In this document: positions 46,903-57,225 of the stretch, in pieces | Layout: each line of letters begins with the position of its first letter | Numbering within the stretch: position 1 is the stretch's first letter | NCBI RefSeq assembly: GCF_932276165.1 | Contig: NC_063994.1 | Location: 1,798,001-1,862,000 of the forward strand | Length of the DNA stretch: 64,000 nt | Origin: Plutella xylostella | Lineage: Eukaryota > Arthropoda > Insecta > Lepidoptera > Plutellidae | Direction of reading: 5' to 3' | Notes under the pieces: model-generated | The model's input: only the letters and a program-made list of their open reading frames with translations | Database searches by the model: none | Told to the model about the DNA's origin: nothing | Program-made: the position numbers and the translations under genes

Positions 46903-49900
46903 ATACACTATGCGCCGCGGCCTCGCCCCCGCGCCCCTCGTACCACCCACCACGCTGCCCAAGGCCGAGGTATCTCTCTCTCTTACACAGACATATTGAG
47001 AATCTTTGTCTCCCCCTAGCGTACCTATATGAATGATTTGAGCTCCGTGCCGATAGTACCACCCACTACACTGCCTGAGGCTGAGGTATAGATAGATCTA
47101 CGTCTCTCTTAGACCCGTACACAATACTGCAACTTGGTGTGATACAAAAGCGTGCAATACGCGCGACATCACGACTTCGATATGTATGTAACCACCAATG
47201 TTTGACCATATTCTAGCAAATATCTAATAATCTTTATCTTTATAGTTTTCAAATCCTTTAGGAATGTACCTAATGCGACGGAAAGAAATGCTATTGTCGT
47301 AGCGACAACTAATTTTCTACTTTTTGTTTGGATCCCTATTAAAGAGCGATGCCACACGCCTGACACGCCCGTTGTATGTGTGTTGCGTTAGCGCTGCGTT
47401 GACTGAACATTGACGATTTTTCGTTTTACGTATAAATCTGATCAGCCACACGACCCGTTGAAGTGAAGGACGATTCGTATGGCATCGCTCTTAGGCAGTA
47501 TAAGAGTTTATCAGACAATAAGTCTGGAAACCTATCTTAATCAATCCCTATCTCTCAACAGCCAATGGAGACCGAACCTCTGAAGCTGGCGGGCAGCGGG
47601 CCGGCGCCGCCCACGCAGGTGGACGCGGTGTCCACGTCCGAGGTGAAGCCGGAGGGGCCCGCCACCGAGCTCCGGGGGGGGGAGGCGCCCGGGGGGGAGG
47701 GGGGTAAGGCATTACAGCTGTTTGAACTGGAATACGGAGAAAACAGCCGCAGATTTTTAGGATACGACGTCGCAAAGAAATCTAATGCCTAGGATTATAG
47801 AACGCGCTTTAGTTACAGCACCATATTTATCGAGGATCGCGATATAGTGCTTTTACTACGACGTTTATCGACGTCGATAAACTCGTTTAAAGCGTTTCTA
47901 GTCACAGCGGTGTATTTATCGCGAATAACGCGATATAAAAGGTATTTTTGGAACGTTTATCTACGTCGATAAACTCGTTTAAAGCGCTTTCTAGTCACAG
48001 CAGTGTATTTGTCGCGAATCACGATATTAAAAGTGTTTTTGGAACGTTTATCTACATCGATAGACGAACCCATGCAGCGGTGACAGGCGAAACTGAGACT
48101 AGTACAATAATCACAGCGCCGTATTTACCGCGAATCGCGATATAGTGCTTTTACTACGACGTTTATCGACGTCGATAAACTCGTTTAAAGCGCTTTCTAG
48201 TCACAGCAGTGTATTTACCACGAAACGCGATATAAAGCGTTGTTTAGGACGTTTATCGACGTCGATAAACGGACCCGTGCAGCGAAGACAGTAGGGATTA
48301 AGTGTTTATGAACGGGTTATCGACGTCGATAAACTCGTTTAAACCCGCGAAACGCGATATAAAGCGTTGTTTAGGACGTTTATCTATGTCGATAACGGAC
48401 CCGTGCGGCGGGGACAGGAGGTTTTGAGTAGTCGATAGTAAAAACGGGAAAAAAGACCAATAGACACCTCGGCTGTCCAATTTCAAAACACAGTAACAGC
48501 CAAGAGACAAAATGTTCAGGAGAGCCAAAAAACGTTTTTGTCCCTTCATTTCAATGCCCTGGTAAAACTATGATACATATCTAAACGAATGTAAGCTTAA
48601 AAGAACCGGCAGAACCTAGGCTTTACATACAATACTATTTCATTTAAATATGACTAATATTGTTGCTGTAATGCACAAAAGAAAACACTAACTAGGTTTT
48701 AAATGGTTTTCTCACCCTAAAACCGCCCTCACTGACCATTTTATAACCTAGTAAGAGCCATTATTGTGTAATTTAAGACAAGTAAAGTATATTGAAATTG
48801 CAATAATAACGTAATAACTTATATGTTTTTTTATTTTTTTATATGTTTTGGATCCTTCACATAATATAAATCAAATTTTGCAGCACTTTTACACGACCGC
48901 ACTAAGTAATAGCTGAAATACCGGAATATTTTTAAGTTTTATCTAAATGAACCAAATCGCCATATTAAGAAGACATGTCTGACACGAACATTATTTATGG
49001 CTGCCTTAAATTAGACAATATTTCCTAAATTTTGAGCTAAAATTAGTTTACAATGTTTGAGTTTTTTTGGTTTATGCAAAATAGGGCTAGTAGAAAGGTT
49101 CTGACGAGAAAGGTCTCTATGGCTTTTATAAAGAAGACAAAATTTCCTTATGTTCTACTTTTAATTCACCTCTCTAGGTCTCATTGGTTCAATGATACAG
49201 TTACTGAAATATCTGATATTTTTTCGAAAAAAGTGTTTGTAATAATGTATGCCATTTATGACTTACTAAAATTAACGGGCAAAAATTGACCTTTGCTGAC
49301 CATTTCAAAACCTAGTATGCGCCATTGACAATTTTAAAACCTAGTAAGTCATTTTCACTTACTGTGTTTTAAAATGGTTGGTGGCTCTTACTGTGTTTTA
49401 AAATGGTTTTCGTGGCATTTTTGATTTCGCAGGGTGGAGTTACTAGGTTTTTAGAAATTTTATTTTCGTTTCTAAGCCGTTTTTTGATATTCTGACAATG
49501 CAGGAATGTGCGGAATTGCCTAAAGTAATGTATAAATCAAAGACCCGTTTTTTTTAAAAGTTGGCGCTTACTGTGTTTTGAAATTGGACAGCCGCTGTAG
49601 ACAATATAACAAAACGCGTTTCTCGCTTTTGCAACCTACAACCCGGTAGACATCGCTATAAGCGACAAGCCCTCGTCTGGAGCTGGCGGGCAGCGGGCCG
49701 GCGCCGCCCACGCAGGTGGACGCGGTGTCCACGTCCGAGGTGAAGCCGGAGGGGCCCGCCACCGAGCTCCGGGGGGGGAGGCGCCCGGGGGGGAGGGGGG
49801 TAAGGCATTACAGCTGTTTGAACTGGAATACGGAGAAAACAGCCGCAGATTCTTAGATGAGGAAATGAGATTTCCATAGCCGGGTATTTATCGCGCATAG

Positions 49901-51777
49901 TGACGTTCATCTACGTCGATAACAGACCCATGCTGTGGGGACAGTAGGGATTGAGGGTTTTGATATAGAAACCTGTATCTGTCAAAATTAGCAGAGGCGG
50001 TAATGCCGGAAAGAAGCAAAAATGTTGCACCAATATTTTACGCTTACGAAAATTCAGTCAGTTTATGCCACCCATCTCACCGTGTATTATTTACCAGGTC
50101 CCGCCAAGGAGTTAAAGCCAGCACCGCCAGTGACTGCGGCCGCCCCCGCCCCGGCCCCCGCAGCCGCCCCCGCCGCCGCCCCGCCCGCCGCGCCGCTGCC
50201 GCCGCCGCCGACTGACCCAGCCGCTCACCCACCACGTAAGTCATGACGTTCAGCCCTCGTCATCAACCACTACTGGACATAGGCCTCTCCCAAAGAGCTC
50301 CACAGAATATACATTTTATTTTATATTAGATTATTTCAAGGGCCTTAAAGCTGAGCGTCCACTGCTGGCTAAACTAAGTTAGTTCGCATAGTTGAGACAG
50401 TTTTTCATACATGTTCGTCCACCGAAAACTATGCACTATGTATGAAATACTGGCTCAACTATGCGAACTAACTTAGTTTAGCTCGCAGTGGAAATTCGGC
50501 GTAAGAATCTGTCGATCAAACGTCATAGGGCTCATGCTAGATTTTACAAAGTATAATATAAATGCATGTCTGTCCACAGCCATGATGATGCCGCCCACGC
50601 CGGGAGCGCCGGGGCTGCCGCCGCCGCCCCACGCTGGACCGCCGCCCCCAGGTTAGCGCCCCTACTATTATTTTTTTAAGAATCGTAGTGCGAGTTCACT
50701 GTTGTAGAAGTGAAAAGTAACGCACGGTCAAAATGCCATTGAATTAGGGTTTACATAAATGACTACTGAAACAAAGCGACGTGTCTATGAGACAAAAACG
50801 CGGAAGAAATCACTGTTTATACCGAAAGGATGTAACTCAGTACGTCATACCTAATAATTTTTGCTTTATTTTAAATTAACGAAATTAAATCCACCCCTAC
50901 CTTTGAAGTTGTTCTGGATGGGCCTCTGAATCACCTCAATTCCGCTTACTGTATCACTTTTGCAACAACCATATAAACAAACTCAATACTTACAGGAGCC
51001 CCGGGCGCGCCCGCCGCGGGCTACCCGCCGGCGCCCTACGGCGCGCGGTACTACGGCGGCTACGGGGCGGGGTTCCCGCCCGCCGCGCCCTACCAGTACT
51101 ACCCGCCCGCCCCCGAGCACTACGCGCCGCCGCCTGCCGCTGACAAGCGTTAGTATACCTACACTATAGTGTGACCGTTAGTGCTGGGCGAGACGGAGGG
51201 AGAGAATCGGCTACTGCGCTCTGTCACGTCTCTACCTCTGTCTCTTTGACGCTCGTGGCGGCCTCGCCCCGTACCTCGTTATAGATAAAGATACAATTTT
51301 TTTTAACACACTGACAAGAAATAAAATACAGGAAAAATAAATACACAACAGAGAATAACAAAAAAAGGTTGCCGTCCAGAGCATCAAAAAGGCACCAACT
51401 TAGCATGTGCGGTAGATTATTATAATTAGGCCTCAGCACTGGTTTTCAGCTGGCCCTTTTAAGGTGACCACAGTCACGCACATCATTTGATTGTGAATGA
51501 ATGTAATCCCCAAAGGAGTACCTGGTCAGAGGGGACTCGCAATCACTTGTGATAGGTCGCGAGCCGTATCGCCGTACTAGAATTAGTAGTGTAGGTTTCT
51601 TAACAGGTAGCCTGTTAGCAGGGTTTGCTCAACGTTCCAGAAGCACATAATATGCTATTGCTCTCTTATCGTAGCTGTGTACAAGATTCATCAGTTACCA
51701 CACTAAAGTCAAAATTTAACAAAAGCATTTTATTTTCAGCCGCGGAGGAGCCACCGGAGAAGAAGGAGGCCGAATGA
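37692..51777 (+). CDS. Bap111: SWI/SNF (BAP) complex HMG-box subunit, SMARCE1/BAF57 orthologue
   Basis: Coding exons: 37692-37758, 38698-38742, 39126-39370, 39881-39970, 40464-40577, 41026-41101 or 42799-42880, 43612-43713, 44166-44299, 45509-45649, 46040-46162, 47562-47703, 50098-50235, 50580-50651, 50996-51148, 51740-51777. Every junction is GT-AG and in phase, giving 559 or 561 residues. Order: N-terminal MAMPNNYKPNPAMSMPSPQS, a Gly/Ala-rich segment, HMG box (PPKPPEKPLMPYMRYSRRVW to MWRDLPETEKAVFVDEYEAE), the SPAYLAY segment, the conserved block IDIQPAEDEED and DTAVPDVRSVVTTARM, a coiled coil (ILKKQVQSLTMHQKKLEDEL), then a long Ala/Pro/Gly-rich tail. It acts in the nucleus as a DNA-binding subunit of Brahma remodelling complexes. 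Exon 1's donor (GC|GTTTGT) and exon 3's acceptor (CTTGAAG) are weak. AATAAA at 52187. Confidence 0.93.
39881..40577 (+). other. Bap111: HMG-box exons of Bap111
   Basis: Exons 39881-39970 (30 codons) and 40464-40577 (38 codons) encode the whole HMG domain: GLPKPPKPPEKPLMPYMRYS then RRVWDSVK | AEHPDLKLWEIGRIIGGMW and RDLPETEKAVFVDEYEAEK. Aromatic and basic residues of the DNA-bending fold are intact. The intron between them has no coding sequence. Confidence 0.92.
40631..40795. mobile_element. Hairpin MITE, AGTCTG family, copy 2
   Basis: AGTCTGTTTTTTAATCTTAG at the left and its complement AAAAAACAGAC at the right; inner arms TTGACAGATTCTGGACGGTT and AACCGTTCAGAAT. It lies 53 nt downstream of the HMG exon donor, in the intron before the alternative exons. 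Confidence 0.8.
41026..41101 (+). CDS. Bap111: Bap111 alternative exon 6a
   Basis: 76 nt, acceptor CAACTCAG, donor AG|GTATAT, entering at phase 0 and leaving at phase 1. Encodes AQYTEMLKTYQASPAYVQWL plus AYKSR. It is homologous to exon 6b over its length and has identical entry and exit phases. Confidence 0.85.
41462..42423. mobile_element. Tc1-like non-autonomous transposon between exons 6a and 6b
   Basis: Ends are inverted: CAGTGGCCTGCGCCTAAAAG at 41462 and the complement of CGGTGGCCTGCGCCTAAAAG at 42423, with TA on each side (41460-41461, 42424-42425). Arms extend inward through TGATGCCATCTAGTA. The interior (962 bp) has no transposase but holds two tRNA-like heads, one on each strand (plus near 41675-41720; minus, with B-box-like GTTCAAGTCC, near 42205-42285). 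Confidence 0.75.
42799..42880 (+). CDS. Bap111: Bap111 alternative exon 6b
   Basis: 82 nt, acceptor CCTAACGCAG, donor TCG|GTAAGA, phases 0 and 1. Encodes SEYEKSLKTYHNSPAYLAYI plus AAKNKTV, closer than 6a to the vertebrate SMARCE1 segment recalled as YHNSPAYLAYINAKSR. Probably mutually exclusive with 6a: using both would keep the total length divisible only with a phase clash (1 into 0). Confidence 0.87.
43879..44100. other. Intronic DNA, nothing recognised
   Basis: Part of the intron 43714-44165. A 68-codon minus-strand open frame here has no recognisable domain and no splice context. Confidence 0.4.
44330..44960 (+). repeat. Minisatellite seeded from the 3' end of Bap111 exon 8
   Basis: A unit of about 37 bp (GAGACTAGGCTCTAGAGCTG + ACCGCCGCCGAGTGAAC) is repeated around nine times. 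Interspersed are two partial copies of the exon 8 end plus its donor (44479-44555 and 44856-44945), containing ACACGGCCGTGCCCGA and ACGGCCCGGATGCAC|GTGCGTAC. The original is 44238-44315. So an exon-intron boundary was copied into its own intron and amplified with neighbouring sequence. Confidence 0.85.
45334..45390 (+). pseudogene. Truncated duplicate of Bap111 exon 9
   Basis: Follows an intact acceptor (AACCCTCAG, 45333). Reads ILKKQVQSLTIHQKKL like exon 9, mostly with synonymous differences, then NF and a TAA stop at 45388-45390. If spliced in phase 0 it would end the protein within the coiled coil. It could be a dead tandem copy or an alternative terminal exon; no AATAAA was seen close by. 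Confidence 0.7.
45658..45706 (+). repeat. Single arm of the AGTCTG hairpin family
   Basis: TCTAAAGTCTGTTTTTTAAT then ATGAGATACTAAATTTACAG matches one arm of the MITE family; the other arm is missing. Confidence 0.55.
46163..46985 (+). repeat. Tandem array of the Bap111 exon 10 3' end linked by (CT)n
   Basis: Exon 10 ends at 46162. The last 75 bp of the exon (GTGGAGCAGATGCGCCGCGG to CCCAAGGCCGAG) with its donor GAG|GTATCT and a (CT)n tract followed by GTCTATAC is repeated seven more times, with units of about 105-130 bp starting near 46210, 46328, 46447, 46557, 46672, 46796 and 46913; the last two start later in the exon. Each copy preserves the coding sequence almost perfectly, so the array is young or homogenised. 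In the exon frame, reading past the first donor meets TAG at 46205. Confidence 0.9.
47342..47490. mobile_element. Small MITE, TTA-flanked
   Basis: AAGAGCGATGCCACACG at the left and the complement of GAGCGATGCCATACG at the right; TTA at 47339-47341 and 47491-47493. No frame. Intronic in Bap111. Confidence 0.6.
47800..48420 (+). repeat. Tandem repeats built on the palindrome TTTATCGACGTCGATAAA
   Basis: Degenerate units of about 80-120 bp contain TTTATCGACGTCGATAAA (perfect 18-bp palindrome) or close variants, alternating with CGCGAATCGCGATATA and TCTAGTCACAGC. At least six copies. A further partial copy sits at 49885-49945 after the duplicated exon end. Confidence 0.8.
48467..49597. mobile_element. 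1.1-kb non-autonomous DNA element
   Basis: Inverted ends: CGGCTGTCCAATTTCAAAAC (48470 onward) and its complement ending at 49594. Possible direct repeat TAGACA at 48461-48466 and 49598-49603. Subterminal variants of ATTTTAAAACACAGTAAG and AAACCTAGTAAG recur on both sides (48720-48780, 49300-49420). No transposase frame. Confidence 0.75.
49679..49852 (+). repeat. Duplicated 3' end of Bap111 exon 11 with its donor
   Basis: Nearly identical to 47585-47757: the coding part (GCTGGCGGGCAGCGGGCCGG onward), the GTAAGG donor and the first 55 nt of intron. One G is missing in the poly-G run. No acceptor precedes it, so it is not a usable exon as such. With the palindrome repeat at 49885-49945, it shows that exon end plus intron start were copied as one block. 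Confidence 0.85.
50348..50506. mobile_element. Palindromic MITE in Bap111 intron 12
   Basis: Arms TCCACTGCTGGCTAAACTAA, GTTAGTTCGCATAGTTGAG and their complements, with a central TACATGTTCG region. About 159 bp, no frame. Confidence 0.75.
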
Positions 51778-52200
51778 TGTTCGCCTAAACGCGTCGTCAA
51801 ACGACGGCGCAAGTCATCGGCTAAGGACGCGCAGTAAACGACGCTCAGTGCACTATCTATGTTGATGTAACAACGTTATTGTTCCGCTTTGGTACTGAGA
51901 AACTTGGAAAAGCATGGTGGTAAAGCAGGCGACCTATCTCGTTAAGAGTTGCTCACTTACCTGACAACTCTCTCAGAACAAGCTTACATGTGTTGGGGTC
52001 CACCAACCCGCACTAGGCCCGCGTGGTGGACTAGGCCTGGAAGGAGACCCGTACCACAGCAGTCGGGGACGTGATGGGTTGTGATGATGATAATGATGAT
52101 GATGACTACTTTACATGCTCATCCTAAGCAAGAAACAATGATATCTATATCCATCCGCATTTGAGCAAACCTATTAAGAGGGAACAATAAAGTGTTAAGC
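51778..52200 (+). other. Bap111 3' UTR with an inserted retroelement tail
   Basis: Follows the TGA at 51775-51777. AATAAA at 52187 is a plausible polyadenylation signal. Within it, 51995-52100 matches the dispersed fragment at 1873-1995. Confidence 0.6.
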
Positions 52201-53470
52201 AAATAGATAGAACGAGTGTTGGCGCATCCTTAGGCGATGACTAAAAGACTTTATGAAGTGGTGGTGGATAAAACGGACCTTTGATCTAAGAATTTAAGAA
52301 GTGTTTGCAACTTTTATAATATTAGAAACAAAATTGAATAACTTTCACTGAGGATGATAGTGGCTAATTTGATAAAGTTTTGCTTTTTGTGTTGTTTTAG
52401 AATATATGGGATATAGTGTAGAAAAACAATAATCTGGATAATACATTTATTTGTAAGTGTAGATACTACATTTAAATACTGATTGTAATAAGTGAATTAT
52501 AATTAGGTACATAAATGACTTAGATTACATGCTAATTCCATATTAAATATGTTAAAACATTAATTATAATAAGCATACCTTTTAGTATGATAATATAATC
52601 TAAGGAAACACAATTTGTCATGTTTTTTATTTATTACTTCAAACATTGCACTGATATGGTTTTTTGCACAGAAATATTTAAAACATCACATTCAGAGAAA
52701 ATTCTAAGGGAGACTTGCAAAATGTCAACTCTTTTTTAAAATACAACAGATAAGCCCAGTTTCTCATATGATGCCAATCACAGCACTGGATATTATACTT
52801 AAGCCCTGCTTAAGTTCAGACAGTCATTCTAATGTTGTGAAACCGAATATACATGAGTTGCTTCTAAGTGCAAGTTGCCCAAAAAGTAAACATGTATAAA
52901 CTAGCCTCATTTCCTTAATGAGGCTATTTGTATTTAAAATACACACACTAAACACCAAGATATCGTAAAATTACTACCCATTCAAAGGAAAAGTGGTAGC
53001 TGACTACACAATGTTCATATTTTTCATATCAACTTATTCTATTCTGTATCTTTATCACACTCTCAACAACACCAATTAACTAGTATCATGATTATGATAT
53101 ATTAATAATGTTATTTTGATCATACCATTCGTCACACACAATACAAATTACCCTTTAAGCAAATCCACAGTCGCAAACCACACCTTTCCTCAAAAATACT
53201 ATGTACAAGAGCTAGAAATGTGCTAACTCAGTCATAAAATCTTTTTAAACACAATAATATAAGTGTGAACAAGAGTTCTGATCTGCTTTTAGTCATTCCT
53301 CCAACCAAAGGTTGTCTTGAAGGCAGCGATTTTATCGATAAGGCCCCCTATTGTATTGTTCCAACACTGTATTTGTGTGATTATAAAACACAAATAGTAT
53401 TGAAATTGATAAAGTTATGACTCAGTTTGCACGTTTGTAACACCTCAATCAATTAAAAATATATTGCCTA
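52201..53470. other. Convergent intergenic region, nothing recognised
   Basis: AT-rich DNA between the 3' ends of Bap111 and RBM41. No coding exon was seen; part of it may be 3' UTR of RBM41. Confidence 0.4.
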
Positions 53471-53472
53471 GA

Positions 53473-53587
53473 TGCAGAAAGGGACTTTAAGGTAATGTCG
53501 GCATTAAATCTTTCTGTCCATATACTGACAAAGCATGGCAGTAACACATTTCAAGGTCGACATTAGCTTAAAGTCCTTTCTGCAACT
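53473..53587. repeat. Short hairpin-forming inverted repeat
   Basis: GCAGAAAGGGACTTTAAGGT and AATGTCG face the complement CGACATTAGC, TTAAAGTCCTTTCTGC. Probable MITE. Confidence 0.65.
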
Positions 53588-53603
53588 CAGGGAAAGTCTT
53601 ACC

Positions 53604-53788
53604 CTAAGGGCTATATTTCACCGGGACACCATGGCGGCTTAACCAGGCGCCGCTACCAACAAAATGTATAGAGCTCTACGGAGAGTTACTCACCTGATGT
53701 GCATTTGGTTGCGCACATACTCTATACAGTTTGTTGGTAGCGGCGACTGGTTGCGCCGCATGGTGTCCCGGTGAAATATAGCCCTAAC
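53604..53788. mobile_element. Palindromic MITE
   Basis: Left AGGGCTATATTTCACCGGGA, CACCATG and right its complement TCCCGGTGAAATATAGCCCT, with further arms around GCCGCTACCAACAAA. About 180 bp. Confidence 0.8.
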
Positions 53789-53796
53789 CGTAAATA

Positions 53797-53966
53797 AAGT
53801 CTGTTTTTTAATCTTAGATACTAATTTGACAGATTCTGAACGGTTCACCAACAGTCGATTGTCCCGCGATTATGTAGCGTATCGTTTTATTGGTGGGACA
53901 ATCGAATGTTGATGAACCATTGAGAATCTGTCAATTTATTATCTGAGATTAAAAAACAGACTTTAG
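53797..53966. mobile_element. Hairpin MITE, AGTCTG family, copy 3
   Basis: AAAGTCTGTTTTTTAATCTT and AAAAAACAGACTTTA ends; arms of about 65 bp. It ends 20 nt beyond the RBM41 stop codon, so it lies in that gene's 3' UTR. Confidence 0.85.
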
Positions 53967-53985
53967 CTAAGCTAAAATACACGAC

Positions 53986-56544
53986 TTATCTATCATCATT
54001 GTCGTGGATGCGGTTGCTGTTCCTGCCGAACTGCGCGATCACAGGCCGCCCGCTCAGGATCGTGCCGTTCACCTCGTCCATGGCTTGGATGCAGGTCTCC
54101 TCGTCTGTAATAGTTAGTATAGTTTGTGCGTAAGTATAATTATTGTGGGAACTTTGGTGTAACAAGCCCTCCCGAACGACGTATGAAGAGTAATTTATAA
54201 TTATGTGTACGGCGCACCCTGGTCAGTAACTGGCTTTCACAAAGGTGACAAATCCTATATGATGTAGTTTTTGTCACCCACACGGTCAGAAGAGTTTTTT
54301 TTTTCATATTTTGTTTGCCAACATGCAATCGGTTTAATATGACCATAAGCAGTTCATTTCATGGTTTATGATTGGCTTTGCAGGCATACCCTCCCATTGT
54401 CAGGTTGCCTTCTAATGTATTATTGGTCTATGTTATCCCAGATATTTTTCCTTTTTAGTCTTCTGGTGGGTACCTACATTACTGGTAAGGTCAGTGGCCA
54501 GTTTGTTTGGGTGATTTACAATCCTGTCTCGGTAGGTTCTTGTAAGTTTTGCAACCTCCTCTCTCACGGTAGGCATTTTCAAATATTCATGCACCTCATC
54601 CATTCTGGTGAACCAGGGTGCATTTACTATGGCTTTGAGTACTCCGTTTTGAAATCTTTGTAGGATTTCAATATTTTTTTGGCTTGCTGTTCCCCACAGT
54701 TGAATACCATAGGTCCACACGGGTTTCAAGACTGTTTTGTTAAGAGAAGTCAGTCTCCTTCAGTGGTAGAAGAGAAATCATTAAATTTTGTATGTAGGAA
54801 CCTATTACTATTATCACTTATGCTACTTTTAAACTCAGAATTCCCACAAGAAAGACTTTTAACCTTTGCGGGAAATGCTAGGTAACTTATCACTAAACTA
54901 AGTTTTTTTTTCACTACTGTACATCTAATTAATATAATAACATTAGCCTAATAATAAATAAGACACTATGTTACAAACTAAGTTACAACTTGATAATTTT
55001 ATTATTATTTTGGTGTACAAAAAAGAGTATTCTATTTGTCTATTTATAAAGATTTATAACTTACTTTGAAAGGACACAAAGGCCTGCCCCCGCATGCGGC
55101 CGGATAGCAGCCGCACGTCGATGGGCCCACCGTTGTCTTGTATGAACTGGTTGAACAGCAGGGACACTTGCCCGACCGATACCGACGGGGCTATGTTCTT
55201 CAAGTAGAGTACCTGGAAAATTTTGATGTTTTTAAGTTGTTAACAGCATGTTTAGTGAATACTTTTTTGCATAAACATATTTGAATAAGTGAGGGTATGT
55301 TAGGTGTGCAGTGCATATAATTTATTAATATTTTTGCAGAGCATCTATATCCCATTCCACAGGGAAAGACGTCTGATACAAACAAAAACTATCCTTATTG
55401 GAATGTAATAAGGGTTCTGTCAGATGTCTTTCCCCGTGGAATAGGATATACATTTTAATGCAAAAAATAAGGCAGAAAAATTATAAAATACCTTTGAAGG
55501 TATCCCAGGTTCATAGTCTTTGAATCTGTCAATTTTTCTTATATCATCCACATGCATTTTGGTTCCCTCCAACAGTCTTTCCTCTGCAGCATTAACCGGC
55601 ATCACAATGTCCACCGCTTGGTACTCTGCCTCTGCATTGTGGTTTTGTTCCTTAGATACTGGTTCAAGACGGAGGATTTTGTTATCTTTGACTGTGTACA
55701 TAGTTGGCTTTTTGGGCCCGATTACAGCATCTTTATTTGTGCATTTTTCTGCTTGTTTCTGTGGCAATTCTTTGACATCCCACAAGCTCCCGGGCCTTGG
55801 GCTCTCATGTCTAGGCTCATTAGGGAAGGCAATTAGTCTCCCTTGCGCCAGCATCCTTTCTTTTCTTCTCTCCAAGTGCCTCAATATCTTTCTTCTTTTG
55901 TTTACGGGAAGGATGTCATCTGATTTGAGGTGGCCATACAAGTCATTTTCCAATTCTTGCAAACTGTTCATCGGATGCCCTTCAGGATAAGTTTTGTACA
56001 AGACTGATTGAAATTTGTCTTCAACTTTATTACCAGCATTGCTGGAGGTGCTGGGTTGTTCATTGTCTCCATTTTTACTGAAAAAATAATATTAACAATA
56101 TAATTATAGTTTGGGTGCTTTCAAGAGATTATTATTATAAAGATACAGCAGAATAAAAATGCCTCAAGTTGATGTGATGATGAAGAGAAAGTTACTGTAA
56201 AATACTGAATAACAAACAGCATTGTGTGATGTATCACTTCATCACAAACATTACCTGTCCTCATCGTCTAGACTGTTGCTAATCTTTGAGTAAATATTTT
56301 CCAATCTAGACTTCAGAACCGCCGATTCCATCAGTCGTTTACCAGCAAGGCCCGCTTCGTACTCACGAAAAAGTTTCACCTCTTCGTCTGTGAGGCCACA
56401 CTTTTTCAACCATTGTAGGTGTTCATTTAACTCCTCATCCCTCTTGAAATCATCAAAAGAGGACATTCCCTGCTTAGTTATAGGCAATACTTCTGACGAA
56501 CTCTCAAACGCTTTGGGAAATTGGTCCATCGCTGGAGGATCCAT
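53986..56544 (-). CDS. RBM41: RNA-binding protein RBM41, minor-spliceosome type RRM protein
   Basis: Exons in transcription order: 56544-56255, 56077-55492, 55212-55065, 54104-53986; GT-AG junctions, phases 2, 0, 1, total 1143 nt, 380 residues. Start chosen at MDPPAMDQFPKAF; the further upstream ATG at 56628 lacks resemblance to the family. The N-terminal half is helical and charged (FREYEAGLAGKRLMESAVLK, NKRRKILRHLERRKERM). The linker IRKIDRFKDYEPGIPSKV leads into one C-terminal RRM: RNP2 LYLKNI, RNP1 GRMRGQAFVSF, closing with GRPVIAQFGR. These match RBM41, a relative of U11/U12-65K that, from recent work recalled here, binds U12 and U6atac stem-loops. Nuclear, minor-intron splicing. The last intron carries a LINE fragment. 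Confidence 0.88.
54140..54770 (-). mobile_element. Jockey-type LINE 3' fragment in the RBM41 intron
   Basis: Minus-strand frame reads TVLKPVWTYGIQLWGTASQK, NIEILQRFQNGVLKAIVNAP and IVNHPNKLATDL, the C-terminal end of Jockey-clade ORF2 after the RT domain. The rest of ORF2 is missing (5' truncated), and the frame breaks near 54430. Confidence 0.8.
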
Positions 56545-57225
56545 GTTTGTGCAGCTCCTACCTCCGTGAATATAACGGTGACTGGATAATAATATGTAAA
56601 GATACAAGTAGTCTGTTCTATAGAGCACACAAATTTCGAGTTATAAATTCAGTAATAAATTCTATTTTGAAAATTATTGAGATTTTAAGCTTGGCTTCTC
56701 TATGAATTTTGGTAATGACAGAAAGTACAGAAAATAAATATTGAGGAACAGTTAAAAGTAATCTGTGTGTATTTTATGTACCTTCGTCCATGGAAGTAAA
56801 ATAAGTACTTTTGTACGTTACTTATTACTTCCATGCCTTCGTCAGAATAATAAAAAACATTACCCTCCCTCCTCCTGAGCCCTCCTCCTTCGGCAGTCAG
56901 GTAAAAACAGCAAACTACAGTGAAACTATAAAGTCCTGAAATTAAATGAGGGCACTGCTATCTTTCATGTAGCAACCCTATATAGCGAAACATATCTGAC
57001 TTTGATACTTGAAATTTTGCCTGTGAACTTCCTACCTATTTACGTATTTTAAAAACAACTTACCACCCACAAAAAAGCTCTTATACAAGCTAGAAGGTGT
57101 TAATATGAATTAATATGAAGGCTAATAGTGAAACCAATAAATATTTATTTAGATAACATTATTACAACTGTATAAAAAAACTGGATCTGTCGACGAAGGG
57201 CACACATATAGTAAAGACATCAATT

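Noticed and set aside
55540..55990. 156-codon plus-strand frame
   Set aside because: Antisense of RBM41 exon 2.
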